Source: Sarcocystis neurona (lineage: Eukaryota; Apicomplexa; Conoidasida; Eucoccidiorida; Sarcocystidae). From it: 64,000 nt of DNA. Each line of letters begins with the position of its first letter. Position 1 is the stretch's first letter. A program made the position numbers and the translations under genes. Under the pieces are notes generated by a model, which did not search any database, had not been told where the DNA came from, and saw only the letters and a program-made list of their open reading frames with translations. Where the stretch lies: assembly GCA_000727475.1 (NCBI GenBank), contig KL647304.1, positions 474,272-538,271 of the forward strand, given 5' to 3'. Shown here in pieces: positions 24,601-59,182 of the stretch.

Positions 24601-25585
24601 CGCATTCGCTTCTTCCGGCTTCACACATTCACGAAATGTCTGCACTTCGAGTACGCAGATGGCAGCGTCCGTCGTATATGGCGGCAGAATTTTACGTCAA
24701 ATAAATTGTCACCGACACTTTTTCCTCTAGTTGCTCCACTTCAGCGTGACCCCACATTGCTCTTCTCCTCTATAAAATTTTCGCCGTCCCGAAGCGTTCT
24801 AGCACGCCGGGTGCGAGATCCTGCACTGTTGGCATGTGTGAGAGAAACAACTGTTCGGAGACCGCAGGCTGCTCATAGTCCGCTGATTAGAAGCGAAAGG
24901 AGCTGGCAATTTCGAGGAACCAGTCAAACCCATTAACTGCAGAATTTCGTTCAATTCTATATAATATTCTCTTCGACCCCAGGAGCTCGCCAGATTCAAT
25001 CACGCCTTTCCGTGGGACGACCGTCGCACCAAGTAACGCAAATGCGCGAAGCGACGGCTCCATGTGCGCTCGGGCGTGCCCGCAAAGAGAAGTCGATCTG
25101 CGCATACGCCACTGACCTAAGCTGAGGCGAAGAAAGAACACTTGTATACACAAAGTCATGAACCCACACCAATATCAGCTACTGAATTTAGATGCGCTGG
25201 AGGCAAACGCTCGCTCACTTGTCCATGAGTACACACGCAAAATACGTCCCTACGACGTTACTGAACCACAAACGGGCAACAGCTGTCCCTGTCGATATCC
25301 GAAACACACGCTGCCGGTAATCTCAAGGACACGGGAGAACAGTCTGCAGGTGGAAAGGCGACGTAGTGGGTCGCTTTCTGGATCGGTGTGGAGTAAAAGC
25401 TGGTAATCTGCCCCATAGATTTTCACATTTATATGCGCCTGCGCCGCGGCGCTGCGGATAGTCAGGACGCTTGCCTTCTGTACTTCGTTGACAACAGAAC
25501 TGACGTAGTTGCCTCTCCCTCTTGTGCTAAAGTTGATTCTTCGATGTTTGATGCCGGCGAAAGCTTTCTTCCATTCCGAGAAGTT

Positions 25586-26512
25586 TTACCAAAGGATCAC
25601 TGCCACACAACTTGCAAGCATGACCCCGCAAACCATGCTGTAGTGAGGAACGGATGAACTACTGACGAATGGTTGTACGATTGGTTGGCGTCCTCTGCCA
25701 CTGAACACCACCTCGGGTTCATCAAGTAAAACGGTATCGACCATCTCAGCCATGAGCTGTTCGCGCCTGTGCCGAACTCTTAGGTGCTTGGTTAGCGTAC
25801 CATTCTCTGCCATCAGGATTAACTCTTTGTCGGGCACAGACTCTATGAGAATTTGTCTTTTTCGCAGTTCTGCCCCTAGCTTCCTGTAGAAAAGGAAAAA
25901 GCGCATCTGTCCCATCGACGTCCGAAGAAGATCGCTTAGGGAGTTTTCCTTTAGAGAGTCACTCAACAATTTCCAAGTATCTAGAAAATCCTGCCCCGGA
26001 AAACCGTTCTTGAACGAAGGTATCCAAATATTTCTCCCCATGTTTCCCGCCTCAAGCTCCAGGCATTCTGCCAACACAGACGCCACAATGTTATCACTGC
26101 TAAGACTCTCAGGAATCATAGCGAGACGAAAGTTGACCGAGCACCAATCGTCGAGAACTGCACCGTGCTCTTTAGAATAACGTAGATAGCGGTAGTGGAG
26201 AAAGTTGGACAGATATTCACGAAACGTTTTGTTGCCGAGTTGTCCGCGGAGCTGATCGGTAGAAACATAGATTTCTAACAGGAGCTCAAACACCTGGAGC
26301 TCCTCCACGTCCGCATTTTCGAGCCATCTGTGCTCTTCCTCACTGATGAAAACCTGATTACCCACGTCCCCGGAAACAGAACTGGTGCCTAATCCCTCTT
26401 CGTCCGAGAGATCTGCGGCGCTGCTAGGGAAACCATTGTTCTTTACTGACCCCAGGGCTACTTCAAAGTGGCCGAGGGCGAACAAAACGAAATAATATAT
26501 CACCGCAATCAT
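25586..26512 (-). CDS. Putative secreted, possibly GPI-anchored surface protein
   Basis: A single open frame of 308 codons with normal, non-repetitive composition. Residues 1-21 form a signal peptide (MIAVIYYFVLFALGHFEVAL). An acidic linker (DLSDEEGLG) follows, then a mainly helical, charged body with two N-glycosylation sequons (NKT, NGT). The last about 17 residues are hydrophobic (MVCGVMLASCVAVILW) after a Ser run (SSSS), as in a GPI-attachment signal or a C-terminal membrane anchor. Only two Cys lie in the predicted mature part (WCSVNF, AECLE), so it does not look like the six-Cys Eimeria SAG family. No poly-Gln or poly-Ala. Possibly a stage-specific surface protein; the function is unknown. 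Confidence 0.7.
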   Translation of the reverse strand: MIAVIYYFVLFALGHFEVALGSVKNNGFPSSAADLSDEEGLGTSSVSGDVGNQVFISEEEHRWLENADVEELQVFELLLEIYVSTDQLRGQLGNKTFREYLSNFLHYRYLRYSKEHGAVLDDWCSVNFRLAMIPESLSSDNIVASVLAECLELEAGNMGRNIWIPSFKNGFPGQDFLDTWKLLSDSLKENSLSDLLRTSMGQMRFFLFYRKLGAELRKRQILIESVPDKELILMAENGTLTKHLRVRHRREQLMAEMVDTVLLDEPEVVFSGRGRQPIVQPFVSSSSVPHYSMVCGVMLASCVAVILW

Positions 26513-29500
26513 TTTAACGACTTCCCAATGCAGAGCACCGCAGGCGATATAGAAGACGGTAAAAGCACAATGGGGAACAGTGGCGTGCTTTCTGCTCGGA
26601 TTTTCTGCAGCACAACCAAAATATGCCCACAGCGCGTCTCAGACACGAAGGCATCTGCACATTACAAATACCCCACAGAGCAACCCCCACCACACATCGT
26701 GTGGGAACCTAGGCTTGTCGAGTGAACTGACGGAAAACTTCAACGTAAGTAGCAGCAGAACCTCTGAAAGTGGGAGGTTGATATAGTGATTCATCTCTAC
26801 ACGGGAAAAGCTCACTTAGTGAATCAATTGGCGATACGCAGACTGCCGAGGCATTCGGGTGGAGACAAGTGCTGCGTCGCGCCGCCTGGTACAGATGCTC
26901 ATACTGTATTTGTCTTCAGCAACGCACAGTGCCACTGTGGGATGTGTGGCGCGTGGTCTTGAGTCTGATCAAGCCTGGAGGCGACACGGGTGTTCGCTCG
27001 TCGGTGTACCACAGCACGTGTAGAGTTCCCACTGTCGGGGGCATCGCCTGTGAAAACACGCGGAACAAAAAATTAAATGTGCCGCTTGGGTTCCAGCACC
27101 GTTGTGGTTTCGACGGGTTGACGCACTTCCTTTACGCACAACGAACACACCGCGGATCACAGATATGTACGTGCTTTCCTCATTGTGATGTACGCGTATA
27201 TATAAATGTCTTTCTGCGCGCAATTGTCACAGAAGTCGTACTCTTACGACTCCCTGGAGCATTACAGAGAGCAGGAAAAAGAAGCCTTCTACCTATTACC
27301 AATGTTCTTCCGCTCCCAATACGCAACGGCCACAACCCATTTCGAATACCCTCGCGCACACTACAACGCGATATTGTAGTAGAAGCGAATACTCGTGGTA
27401 ACTGACAGGAAAGCAACCACACGGTGCATCTCTCGTCCTCGCTTGATAGCTGTTTTCCGTGATATACGCAGGAGTGCGAGTACGGTCGTTACTGTTGGTA
27501 GATCTCAACTCCCCACAATGTAGAATCCATACGGCGTGGTTACCGCTACTCAAAACATCCGCGAGTAAACTCCCCGTTGTCTTTCGCCCAGTCCGCAGGC
27601 GACGTAGACTTGGTTGTCTTTCCATGGACTCTTAGTATCACCACATAGGGCAACAGCCGTGCATGACAAAGCACAGTCAACAACAGATGCAAGAAAAACC
27701 CTTGCAGCTGTGACGACGGTAGGGCTGCGTGCCGAAGACAGCACAACTATGGCGCTGCTCTGGCCGATCTACTGTCGATTGTGTAGCACATTGGGGACTC
27801 TGAGGGTCCTGATTTTACGGTTTATGATACCAACTGTGAAACGGCCTCAGCGGTTATCATGGATGCTGCGGTACGTCGTACGTTGTGCCCGATACGTCGG
27901 AAACCTGGTCACCTCGTTGCCATGGGATACAAAATGCGTGAAACCTCTTCAGGTGGTCCTGGGTTAAAACGAATTTTATTTCGCCAGATACCCATCAGCG
28001 TTGTGCATGTACTTGCGGGTTTTCCCCAGCGAAGTCGTCACGCGGGGGATACTTCGGCTATGTTTTACTAGTTCGTTTTCTAGGGACGGTGCATCAACTA
28101 TTTTCCGCGATCCCAAGAACGTACAAGTGAAGGAGGCCCCAACTCCACCGGTTAACATCGGCGACGCACATCCGGACAAAACATGCAGCCTGTGGAAACT
28201 AACTGTACTGCACGTTAACAGGTGACGCCCGTGTGCATAGCCGGATTTCTTTAGGGCTTTCCAAGCATTCGGCGGTAAGAAGTCGGCGGGCAGTTTGCAA
28301 GGCCTTGCACAAGGCTGCCGGAGTGACGTCTGCACGCCCCGCCCGCTCCTTCGAAAAGAATGGACATTTTATCTCACTTATTTTCCTAGTAAAAACACGA
28401 GGGCTGACTACGACGTATGAACGAGACAAGAGATGTTTGGCACGGGGAAATCAAAGAAAATCCGGGGTTCTTGCACGCGAGCTGCATCAGAACTTCCGAA
28501 CAAGGCGCGCCCAAGAAGCAGTTACTACTTACTACAAGCAAGCTGGAAGGAACAGCGTCAGCAGCGACGCGTTCCAGATCACGTGACAAAAGTGATACTT
28601 GCTGCTATAATATGTTAATCTATTTTTAAATTGGTAGACGACCGAGTACTTCTTGTCTCGAGAGGCGCCACAGTGACGAAAGACGGAAAACTCTGTTTCA
28701 AAGGTGCGGAAGACCTGTTGATTATTAGCATGCGTCCCATCGTCTGCCAGATGGCATCGCGTGACAATATGGATGTGGCTTCACATTGTAGGGCTCGCGG
28801 TCACGAATGAAAGATGATGCGCGATTGTTCCGTGAGGATGGTCATGATGGGAGGAAGCAGCAAGGACTGCAGAACAGGCGTAAGCACATTGATGCTCACA
28901 TGCATGTTGCATTCACCAAAGCATCAAGGCAAATCAATAGACCTGAAGAGCGCACTAACCTATACGGTGAGCGTCTTTGACTTGGGAATTCTGTCTTGTT
29001 CAGAATTCTCGTACAAGCACAAAGAGAAACATGCATGTGTACATCCGGTGCTGATACATGTATGTCTACGAGGACATGCCTCTACACGGTGTTCAGGCAG
29101 TAGTTCAAGACCACGGATTGATTCACTGCCTCCGTTGCTTTCCTTCGTGTGATATATTTCTGTCAATGTAGTGCAGCGCACACGTTCTTCACCTTGTTGC
29201 ACCTACAGGAAATTGTTTTCCCGGTCTGCCACACACTTACAAAAGGGCTGAAACGTAGCAGATCCGACATAGACCTTTTTTTTCAGTAAACGGAGACATG
29301 GACACTATCAGCTGGAAGGACAAGACGCGAGTACAACCACGAATGATTTAATGGAACAGCGGAAGGCGGAGTTGTTCGGCACGAGGGTATTGGTGCCGCT
29401 AGTCTTGTGACATTTGCTGTGCATTCTTGACGTAGTGAAGTGGACACCATCGATGTCCTGTATATCCTTGCAACTGCATCAGCAAAACGACGGCCAGCAC

Positions 29501-29914
29501 GTTTTCCCGACCCCCGCGCTCTGCCTGATGCATGAACTAAGCGATGGTGACATTCACGGACTTGGAGCAGGTCGTTTCCTTCTCCGACTCGCACGTTGCA
29601 CCGGTTACTGAGGGAGTCGCAGGACTCTCGCAAGCCTCTCGCAGGCCCATGGCATTGTATCACTAGGCAGCTCGCAAGATTGTCACAGGCTCATGGCATT
29701 GATTTTCTAATACTTTGAAAGCTTATAAAGGGACTGGTAGGTGCTTGTCGCTGCTCATCTGAGATGCCAGTCGTCGTCAGACACAACGGCAGTCTTCTGG
29801 GAGAGAGGAGGTGGTTTTGTTTACTGACAACATTGTTGCGATTTGCCGTTCTGTGCTCCATCACAAAATAAATCCCCTCAACTGGCCAGACGGTAACCGG
29901 CACTGTCAGCCCTT

Positions 29915-30319
29915 TTGAAGATTTTCGTCGACGTTGCAGACCGCAGTTCAGCACTAGATCCCCGTCCTTCAACATGTGAAGAATCACGTGCTCAGATGAG
30001 TTTGGCGTCTTACGAAGTGGTGTTGCCTGATTTTGAGTCCCCGCTTGTGCCATCTTCTACATGCACACATAAACATATAGGATACGTAGGTCTAGAAGAT
30101 TGCGTAGGGAAAATCGTACGCGATAGCAACCCCTTTCGACGACAGGCGAGCAGGACGGATAAAGAGCTTGCAAATGGTATCCGTCTCTACTATATGCAGC
30201 CGTGTCTTCGGTGGAGTGATGAGCGCAATTTTGTGCACGCGGCGACCACGCGATACCGCGATGTCTACAATAGTGTTTTTTCTAGCTGCCAGACACGAGC
30301 TCAAAGACCCATCAACTGA
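29915..30319 (+). CDS. Tentative ORF, unknown
   Basis: 134 codons with mixed composition (SLASYEVVLPDFESPLVPSS; KIVRDSNPFRRQASRTDKEL). The opposite strand at 30092-30322 also reads naturally (75 codons), so the coding strand is uncertain. No family is recognised. Confidence 0.2.
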   Translation: MKIFVDVADRSSALDPRPSTCEESRAQMSLASYEVVLPDFESPLVPSSTCTHKHIGYVGLEDCVGKIVRDSNPFRRQASRTDKELANGIRLYYMQPCLRWSDERNFVHAATTRYRDVYNSVFSSCQTRAQRPIN

Positions 30320-31427
30320 CATTAGATATGTGACATTCTACGGGGCGGAAAGCATCCATCGACTATCCCGAGGGGAAAACATGTTTTCTGCTCCGAATGG
30401 TGCCTTACTGTAACGCTCATTGAACTGTTCGAAACAAGGGAGTGGCCACATCACACGAAGGTTCACGCCAGTCACAGGACTTTTACGTACCAGCACAAGG
30501 CACACGTCTGCCGAAAACCACGTGCGCTTGTATCACACACACGTGACGTTGTCCATCCTTTCCGTCTCTTATTCCTACTGTTATTGCGCTTAAGATTCCG
30601 ATTTGAATGCTATGTCAGGTGCGTGAGGGCACAGAAAATTCGCAAAAGGCGTCCTGAAGTCCATTGTCGTTTAAGGGAAGGAAGGCACTACGCGGTCCAC
30701 CCATCCGAGAACAAAGTGGAAATGCCGTTTTGTCAAACGTCATGCCACCAACAGTTGAAGGACATTGTGTATCTGTAGTTTTACAAATCCGCCTGTACAC
30801 TAATGAAATTGCCGTTACTCTAATCAAGACCCTTGACCACGCGGTCTTCACCCCTTTTGGTTACTTTAGTGCATACCCCGGGTTGTTACCTTATGCGCAG
30901 ATGAACGCGCCACTTCTATATGCCGTTCAAATGCAACAGGTCTACAGTACAGAAACTGTATGTAGATTTAAAGTATTACTCGTTTGTCGCAACTCCTGTG
31001 CCTTCCACTTGCGCAGCCAGAAAAGTTCCACAGAGTTTTACAGTTGTTAAATCCCAAAATCACTGAATCTGGTGTAATCGGGTGAACCAGCGGAATGAGT
31101 TCGCTCATAGGAATAAGAGAGCAAACTTCTTGCGCTGCACGTAGAGCAAAGCGACAGAGATGTGTGGAACGCACGGAACGCAGTATTTTTCGCTCGACAC
31201 CGTTTACATCTTTCCAGACAGAAAGAGAAACTCCCTTCTGTGAGTCAGAGATCCTGGGCAAGGGACGCCTGTTCGGACTCTCTTCTGCGTATCTGCGAAG
31301 ACCACGGGCAGCACAACCTTCTGCAGCCTGCACCATTACAAGTTGTTAATACGACAGCTGTGACGTGTGCTGCCGGACTGCTGCATACCCCTGCAGCAAG
31401 TTCTCGACCAAGCCAGAAACAGCATAA

Positions 31428-31808
31428 ATCTGCTCGCAGCAGTCTATTGGTAGCGATGCTATCTTCTGCCCTGCACGACATAAGGCAGGTCTTCCCTGCG
31501 GAGAATGCTCTCTTTGTCTTAAGCACAGCTTTCTCAGGGAATACAAGGCAGCGGCAGGACACAGCAGCCAGTTCCACAATGGGGTCCAAAATGTTTTCTG
31601 CAACACTGCAGTACCGTGGGTATACAGTAGAATCACGTCGAGCACGACGTGTCAACACCAGAAACACGCAGCCGTCGCAGCACAGGACTACGCAAGGTGT
31701 GCGCTGGTGCAGGAGCATTTAAGGTGCGCCGCAGAACTTCTTCAGCAAATGCAAGCAGCAGCATCAGGGAGCAGTTTTGTGCCGGAAGCCCTGAGTCTGC
31801 AAGCGTAA
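31428..31808 (+). CDS. Candidate exon with Cys-rich start and helical C-terminus
   Basis: The frame is open from 31428 to TAA at 31806-31808. It reads ARHKAGLPCGECSLCLKH (CxxC-type Cys/His spacing) and ends with a helix, AAQDYARCALVQEHLRCAAE then LLQQMQAAASG. The helix resembles the UVR motif pattern (AxxxxDYxxAxxLxxxL), a weak likeness. The upstream stop at 31425 requires an acceptor, the best being CTCGCAG at about 31438. An adjacent frame (31840-31940) also looks coding (NALTTSIEVQNLFKMYEKR), so the 3' structure may include another exon. Confidence 0.35.
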   Translation: MCSQQSIGSDAIFCPARHKAGLPCGECSLCLKHSFLREYKAAAGHSSQFHNGVQNVFCNTAVPWVYSRITSSTTCQHQKHAAVAAQDYARCALVQEHLRCAAELLQQMQAAASGSSFVPEALSLQA

Positions 31809-31837
31809 AAGAACTGGTGGAGCAGCACCAGCAACAA

Positions 31838-32093
31838 CAGCAATGCAAAACGCCCTTACAACATCAATCGAGGTTCAAAATCTGTTTAAAATGTACGAGA
31901 AGCGTGCTGCAGCGACAGCGCGCGTCAGCAGGTTCGAAGGTGGGCCATAGTTGGTACACACACAAGAAACAGGTGCGTCCGAGTACGGGGGAAGTCGACG
32001 AAGAAGGGGAGACGGAAAGGACGACAAAATCCAGCAGACCTTCATGCCGTATGGGGCATCAAGTGCATCGCAGTCCATCTCGCAGTGCAGATG
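31838..32093 (+). CDS. Candidate downstream exon(s), broken by one stop
   Basis: One frame reads MQNALTTSIEVQNLFKMYEK then RAAATARVSRFEG, hits TAG, and resumes in the same frame as GASEYGGSRRRRGDGKDDK and IQQTFMPYGASS before TGA. Both parts look natural. The stop would be removed by a 33-nt GT..AG segment, improbably short for an intron, so this may be a decayed gene or a misread structure. Confidence 0.25.
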
Positions 32094-32099
32094 AAAACT

Positions 32100-55043
<22,944 letters not shown>

Positions 55044-56536
55044 GGTGCTGCATCTGAGGCGGTTGCAGCTCGGCCTTGTACGGCAGGGGGAGGGGAGAGT
55101 CGCACGCAGAAATTCGTATGCAGCGGACAGTTGGTGTGCCAGTAGGTAGAAGTGCCCACACGCAAAACTGCGACAACGGCGGGGACACACATATTCGTAT
55201 CCGTATGAGAATTACCACCGTGTAAGTTCATCTCCCTGTCTTTTTTTCTGTCGTCTTCTCTGTCTGTTTCTCACTCTCTCATAGATGCGATTGTGGATAT
55301 CTATTGTATACGTCTGCATCAGAGGTGTATTACGTGTGTACGCATGCGCATCTGCGCGTGCGGGAGAGGGGGGGGAACAGACACAGAGAGAGAGGAAAAT
55401 GTTGGTTGGCTTGTGTACGCGGGATCCTTTGTGGCCGTTGGCATTTCTAAATATTCATACATCAATATATACAAGTGTAACACAAGTGAAGTAGTACGTG
55501 CATACACACAGAGACAGAATATATCAGCGTGTGGACGGAATGCACACATCTTTGTATATGTGCTATGGATCCTCGAACGCAAATAGGAAAAAGAAGTGTG
55601 CCATCTGCTGCTTGCTTTTTTGCTGGATCGCACAGCAGATGGCAGTGGGTCCACGCGTGTGTGTAAATGTGCGTGTGTGTGTGTGTGTGTGTCGTCGTCT
55701 TGCATGCGGCTGTCTCTCTGACTATAAAAACAATACCTCTTCGCATGCTCAGACATAGGGAGACGCGCGTATATGCAACGCGCGGGTATATGCGTGTGCG
55801 TAAACGGACGGACACATATGTACGCTGGTGTTTGTAATGATGCCTACACATATATCCACGATAGTGAGTCCTTGTCACAGTAGATCTACAGAAGTATATA
55901 TACATACATGTATATATATGCACGTACACACGCGTGAGTGTGTTGGACGCGCACATGTACGCTTTTTGCCTGTGGACGCAGATGCGGCTGCAAGCGTATT
56001 TGTTGTAGGCTGTGTCTTCTCTGCAGACGAATGCGAGAAACCGTCTGTTGCAGTGCTCTCGACGAAGCAGATGATGCGTTTATTGAACTCATCTCATATG
56101 TATACATACAATCTTTTTATAAATATACATGAAAACCGGACGTACATACCTGTGCACTCAGGCCGAGGAAAACGCGTGTACCTTCACTAGGCGCGTGTTT
56201 CGTGAAACGTCGCCTCCTGTATGTCTTCGTGTTACGTGTGGCCGATGACGTACTTTTGGCGGTCGCAAGCCCTACCAGAGGGGAGCACCGAGTGCGAGAA
56301 AATTGGCTGGCGACTACAGCATGCACAAAGAAACGCCGAGTACGGGCGCTGCGGAGCCATGCATGCCGCGTACCCATTACCCTCATATGTTCTTCAAAGA
56401 CGGGCGTGCTTACGAGCCCTTCCAGACCCGTGGGCAGGCCGACACTTAGACTTAGGACGCACGCACGTACGCACCATTTACACCGCATCAAATCGAATTT
56501 TTAAAGGCAGCTGCAGTATTAAAAGACCACCAATAT
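55044..56536. other. Region downstream of the RBBP4-like stop; no clear gene
   Basis: Short TA and GT runs. A minus-strand frame at 55940-56107 (ASSRALQQTVSRIRLQRRHS) looks weakly coding but has no firm splice sites. A GT run lies at about 55670-55692. Confidence 0.4.
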
Positions 56537-56740
56537 TCACGCTGTGCTCCTGTCCACAACAGAACACCACACATACTTTTCATCAGGTGCACATATATAT
56601 CTAGCCACACGCATGGGGACGGACGTGCAAAATTGTTTACATTCTTCTGGCGCAACAACCGCAGCGTCTGCTTGCTCACCTCCAAATTGTGTGGGCGCAA
56701 CCCAGTACTTCTCGTCATCTGTACGAAAGTTCTCACACTG
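56537..56740 (-). CDS. Candidate terminal exon of a Cys-rich, probably secreted protein
   Basis: Acceptor GCGGCACAG, then 67 codons and TGA. It reads QCENFRTDDEKYWVAPTQFG, then a linker, then EECKQFCTSVP, YICAPDEKYVWCSV and VDRSTA. Five Cys within about 60 residues and Tyr/Trp near them suggest a small disulphide-bonded extracellular module, loosely like PAN/Apple modules, although the spacing is not diagnostic. The composition is far from the surrounding repeats. Upstream exons would lie at higher coordinates and were not found. Confidence 0.45.
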   Translation of the reverse strand, partial: QCENFRTDDEKYWVAPTQFGGEQADAAVVAPEECKQFCTSVPMRVARYICAPDEKYVWCSVVDRSTA

Positions 56741-57264
56741 CTGTGCCGCAGACATATATAGAAACTACACACCCCCACACTTTCCTAGGCGTGATGCTTG
56801 AGGGGAGGGCTAGTTGGCGTTCTTCCCGTGCGCACCGGCCAGGTGCTGGCTGTCGTATTTGCGCGCCGGCGGCACAACGCCATGTGTTTCTCACACCGAC
56901 GTCTGCGCGCCTCTTGTGTCACCACCAAGCAGCTTGGTACACGTAGACGAATTTTAACATACATTTGCATTTTTTCAAGGAGACTTTGGTGTACATGCAA
57001 TTTAGTCTCACTTAGAAATACGTACACGGGTATACGACGCAAACAGCAGCTGGAGTGGCGTGCGTAGGTCCTGCAAGTGCCTGCATCCCTTAATACGGCG
57101 AAGGTACGACAGACGTAGTAGCCTTCTGGGTAGCCAGCATGTGAATTCCGGCTATGCCGACGAAGGGTTTGACCTCCTCCTGCACTGCAGCTACTCGACG
57201 AGTCTGCAGCGTCAGCAGCAGGGTCTTGATCGCCCCCCTGCAGTAGTAGATTGCCACCATTCCA

Positions 57265-57447
57265 ATGCCTGCTGGGCCCCCTTTCGGCTACCGTTGCACC
57301 CAGAAGTTTGCTGTTGAGTCTTGTGCGAGAGTGCCTCCGCAGTTATACTGCCCTTTCAACCTATACAGTGAAGGGCAGCAAGGACAGGACTTTAATCGAT
57401 TCGTAAACGACGACCTCACTGGTACATTTGTGTTCGATGGAGAGTAG
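57265..57447 (+). CDS. Candidate small gene or terminal exon, Cys-containing
   Basis: 60 codons from an ATG (context CCAATGCC) to TAG. It reads MPAGPPFGYRCTQKFAVESC, ARVPPQLYCPFNLYSEGQQG and DFNRFVNDDLTGTFVFDGE. Natural composition without repeats, and no competing open frame on the minus strand. A CAG or TAG acceptor just upstream (57240-57249) would allow it to be a last exon. Family not recognised. Confidence 0.4.
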   Translation: MPAGPPFGYRCTQKFAVESCARVPPQLYCPFNLYSEGQQGQDFNRFVNDDLTGTFVFDGE

Positions 57448-57649
57448 GGCCGTGCACGGAAGCACAGATCTACCCTCGCTTGTAAAACGGGTGAGTGCTT
57501 CCCTCACAGCGTCACCCGGAGCACTCTCGTTACTGCGACATCTCTTTACGTGTAGAGAAAGCTATATATAAAAACGTTCAACCACGTGACACTACATGCG
57601 ACGTGGGACAGTCCGGAAGAGTCGTCACAGCCCTGCGTCCGTGGAAGTG

Positions 57650-57886
57650 ATGCCGCGCGGGGTGTACCGAGAACCGGGACGTCCTCGATGTCGACTTGCG
57701 CATCTCGTGGGCAGCATCTTCGGTGAGATAACACAACTGCAAAACTACCGTAACCCGGTGCTGGACATGCAACAAATGCACTACACAGGCTCTCCAAGAG
57801 AAAGACGAAAACTGGCTGGATGTCTGATGGGTGCAGTGCGCCTGCAGCCCAGAGCAGCTACAGAAGCATCCCCGTCCTTCCTTTGA
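57650..57886 (+). CDS. Tentative basic small ORF
   Basis: 78 codons from ATG: MPRGVYREPGRPRCRLAHLV then GSIFGEITQLQNYRNPVLDM, ending SPSFL and TGA. Basic and plausible, but the minus strand is also open here. It could be an exon following the frame at 57265-57447. Confidence 0.28.
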   Translation: MPRGVYREPGRPRCRLAHLVGSIFGEITQLQNYRNPVLDMQQMHYTGSPRERRKLAGCLMGAVRLQPRAATEASPSFL

Positions 57887-58593
57887 TTGTTCCTGCGTCG
57901 CGCACGCGGAGCCCAACGGTACAGGACCACAAGAACCTGAAGCGTTCTGCGTCTACTTCAGCAGCGACAGATATCGCGCTTGAGAGAATTATTCATAAGA
58001 GAAATCACTCTGTCAATTGCTAGCGGCCTGCTCCACCATCGCCACCACCGGGACCGAAGAAGACCTGTCGGGTGGCGCATGTCTGACACGAGTGAGCGAC
58101 TGCTGCTGCGCCTCCACAAGGCGTCAAAACGTGTCAGTCGTCGGCGAACCCGCTGCTCGGCGCAGAGTGCGTTGCGAGTTAGCGTTTTGTACGCCTGTAT
58201 GTTTGTCTACATATGCACGTATTAGCAAAAGTGGAGGCGTGCGCGTACAAATGTAGGTGTACACAAGATGAAATATTCGTGTGAAGTATATGTATATGCA
58301 GGACTGCGTAATCGTGTACATGTCCATACACACCAACGTATATGTGGACAACCCCGTGAATGCCTATACGTGTGGAGCTGCACCAGCTGTGTCTCGTCTC
58401 CGTATTTGTAGGGCACATATCAGTGAACCCACACAATACGTTCGACAGCCTCGTATTTATACCGCACCATAGAAAGACTACCTCCAAAATAAATGTGTGT
58501 GTGTGTGAATTTCACGCGCGGCCACACGCGCTGCAACGCGCACGCCAGGGCAGCAGTCCGGGTTCTGCTCGAATCACAAAGTCGTCCCCTTGC

Positions 58594-58636
58594 TGCTGTT
58601 CTGTTCTGTTGTTCTGTTCTGCTGTTCTGTTCTGCC
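58594..58636. repeat. TTCTG microsatellite
   Basis: Runs of GTTCTGTTCT and GTTGTTCT, a five-base slippage repeat next to CTG-rich sequence. Confidence 0.75.
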
Positions 58637-59145
58637 GTTGCAGTGGCCGCGATGTCGCAACTGAACGCATGGCTCTCCTGCAGTGCTATGCTGGCTCCTG
58701 CTGTTCTGGTTGCTGCTGCTGCTGCAACCGGCGCGCTGGTTGTTGCCACTGTTCCCTGAGGGCTGCTGCTGTTGCTCGGACACGCGGCAGACGCTACGTG
58801 TTTTTGCCGCTGCCCTCCGGTGATGCTGCCGAAGAGGCAGCAACAGCAGCAGTCTTTTTCTCTCGGCTTTGGCGACGGCGTGCAGCAGCTTCACGTGCGG
58901 CTTCTACTGCAGCTACCAGCTCCCCTCTTCTGGCTACGTGACTGCGACGCAGCAGCAGCAGCACACAGGCACACACAACTAGCAGACTACGCCCAACTAG
59001 CGCAGCACCAGCCTCAGTAGCTGCAAGTAAACAAATTCAGCTAAGATCAGCAGCAGCGACAGCAGCAAGATGCAGACGCGTCGCATGCGGAAGAACACGT
59101 ACCGTTGCTAGCAGCTGCAGAAAAATCACTGCACCGCACGTAGTA

Positions 59146-59182
59146 GTCGTAGTATGGTAGTAGTAGTAGTAGTAGTAGTAGT
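59146..59182. repeat. (GTA)n trinucleotide repeat
   Basis: About nine uninterrupted GTA units after a degenerate start. This is the only triplet repeat in the window that is not CAG/CTG. Confidence 0.88.
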
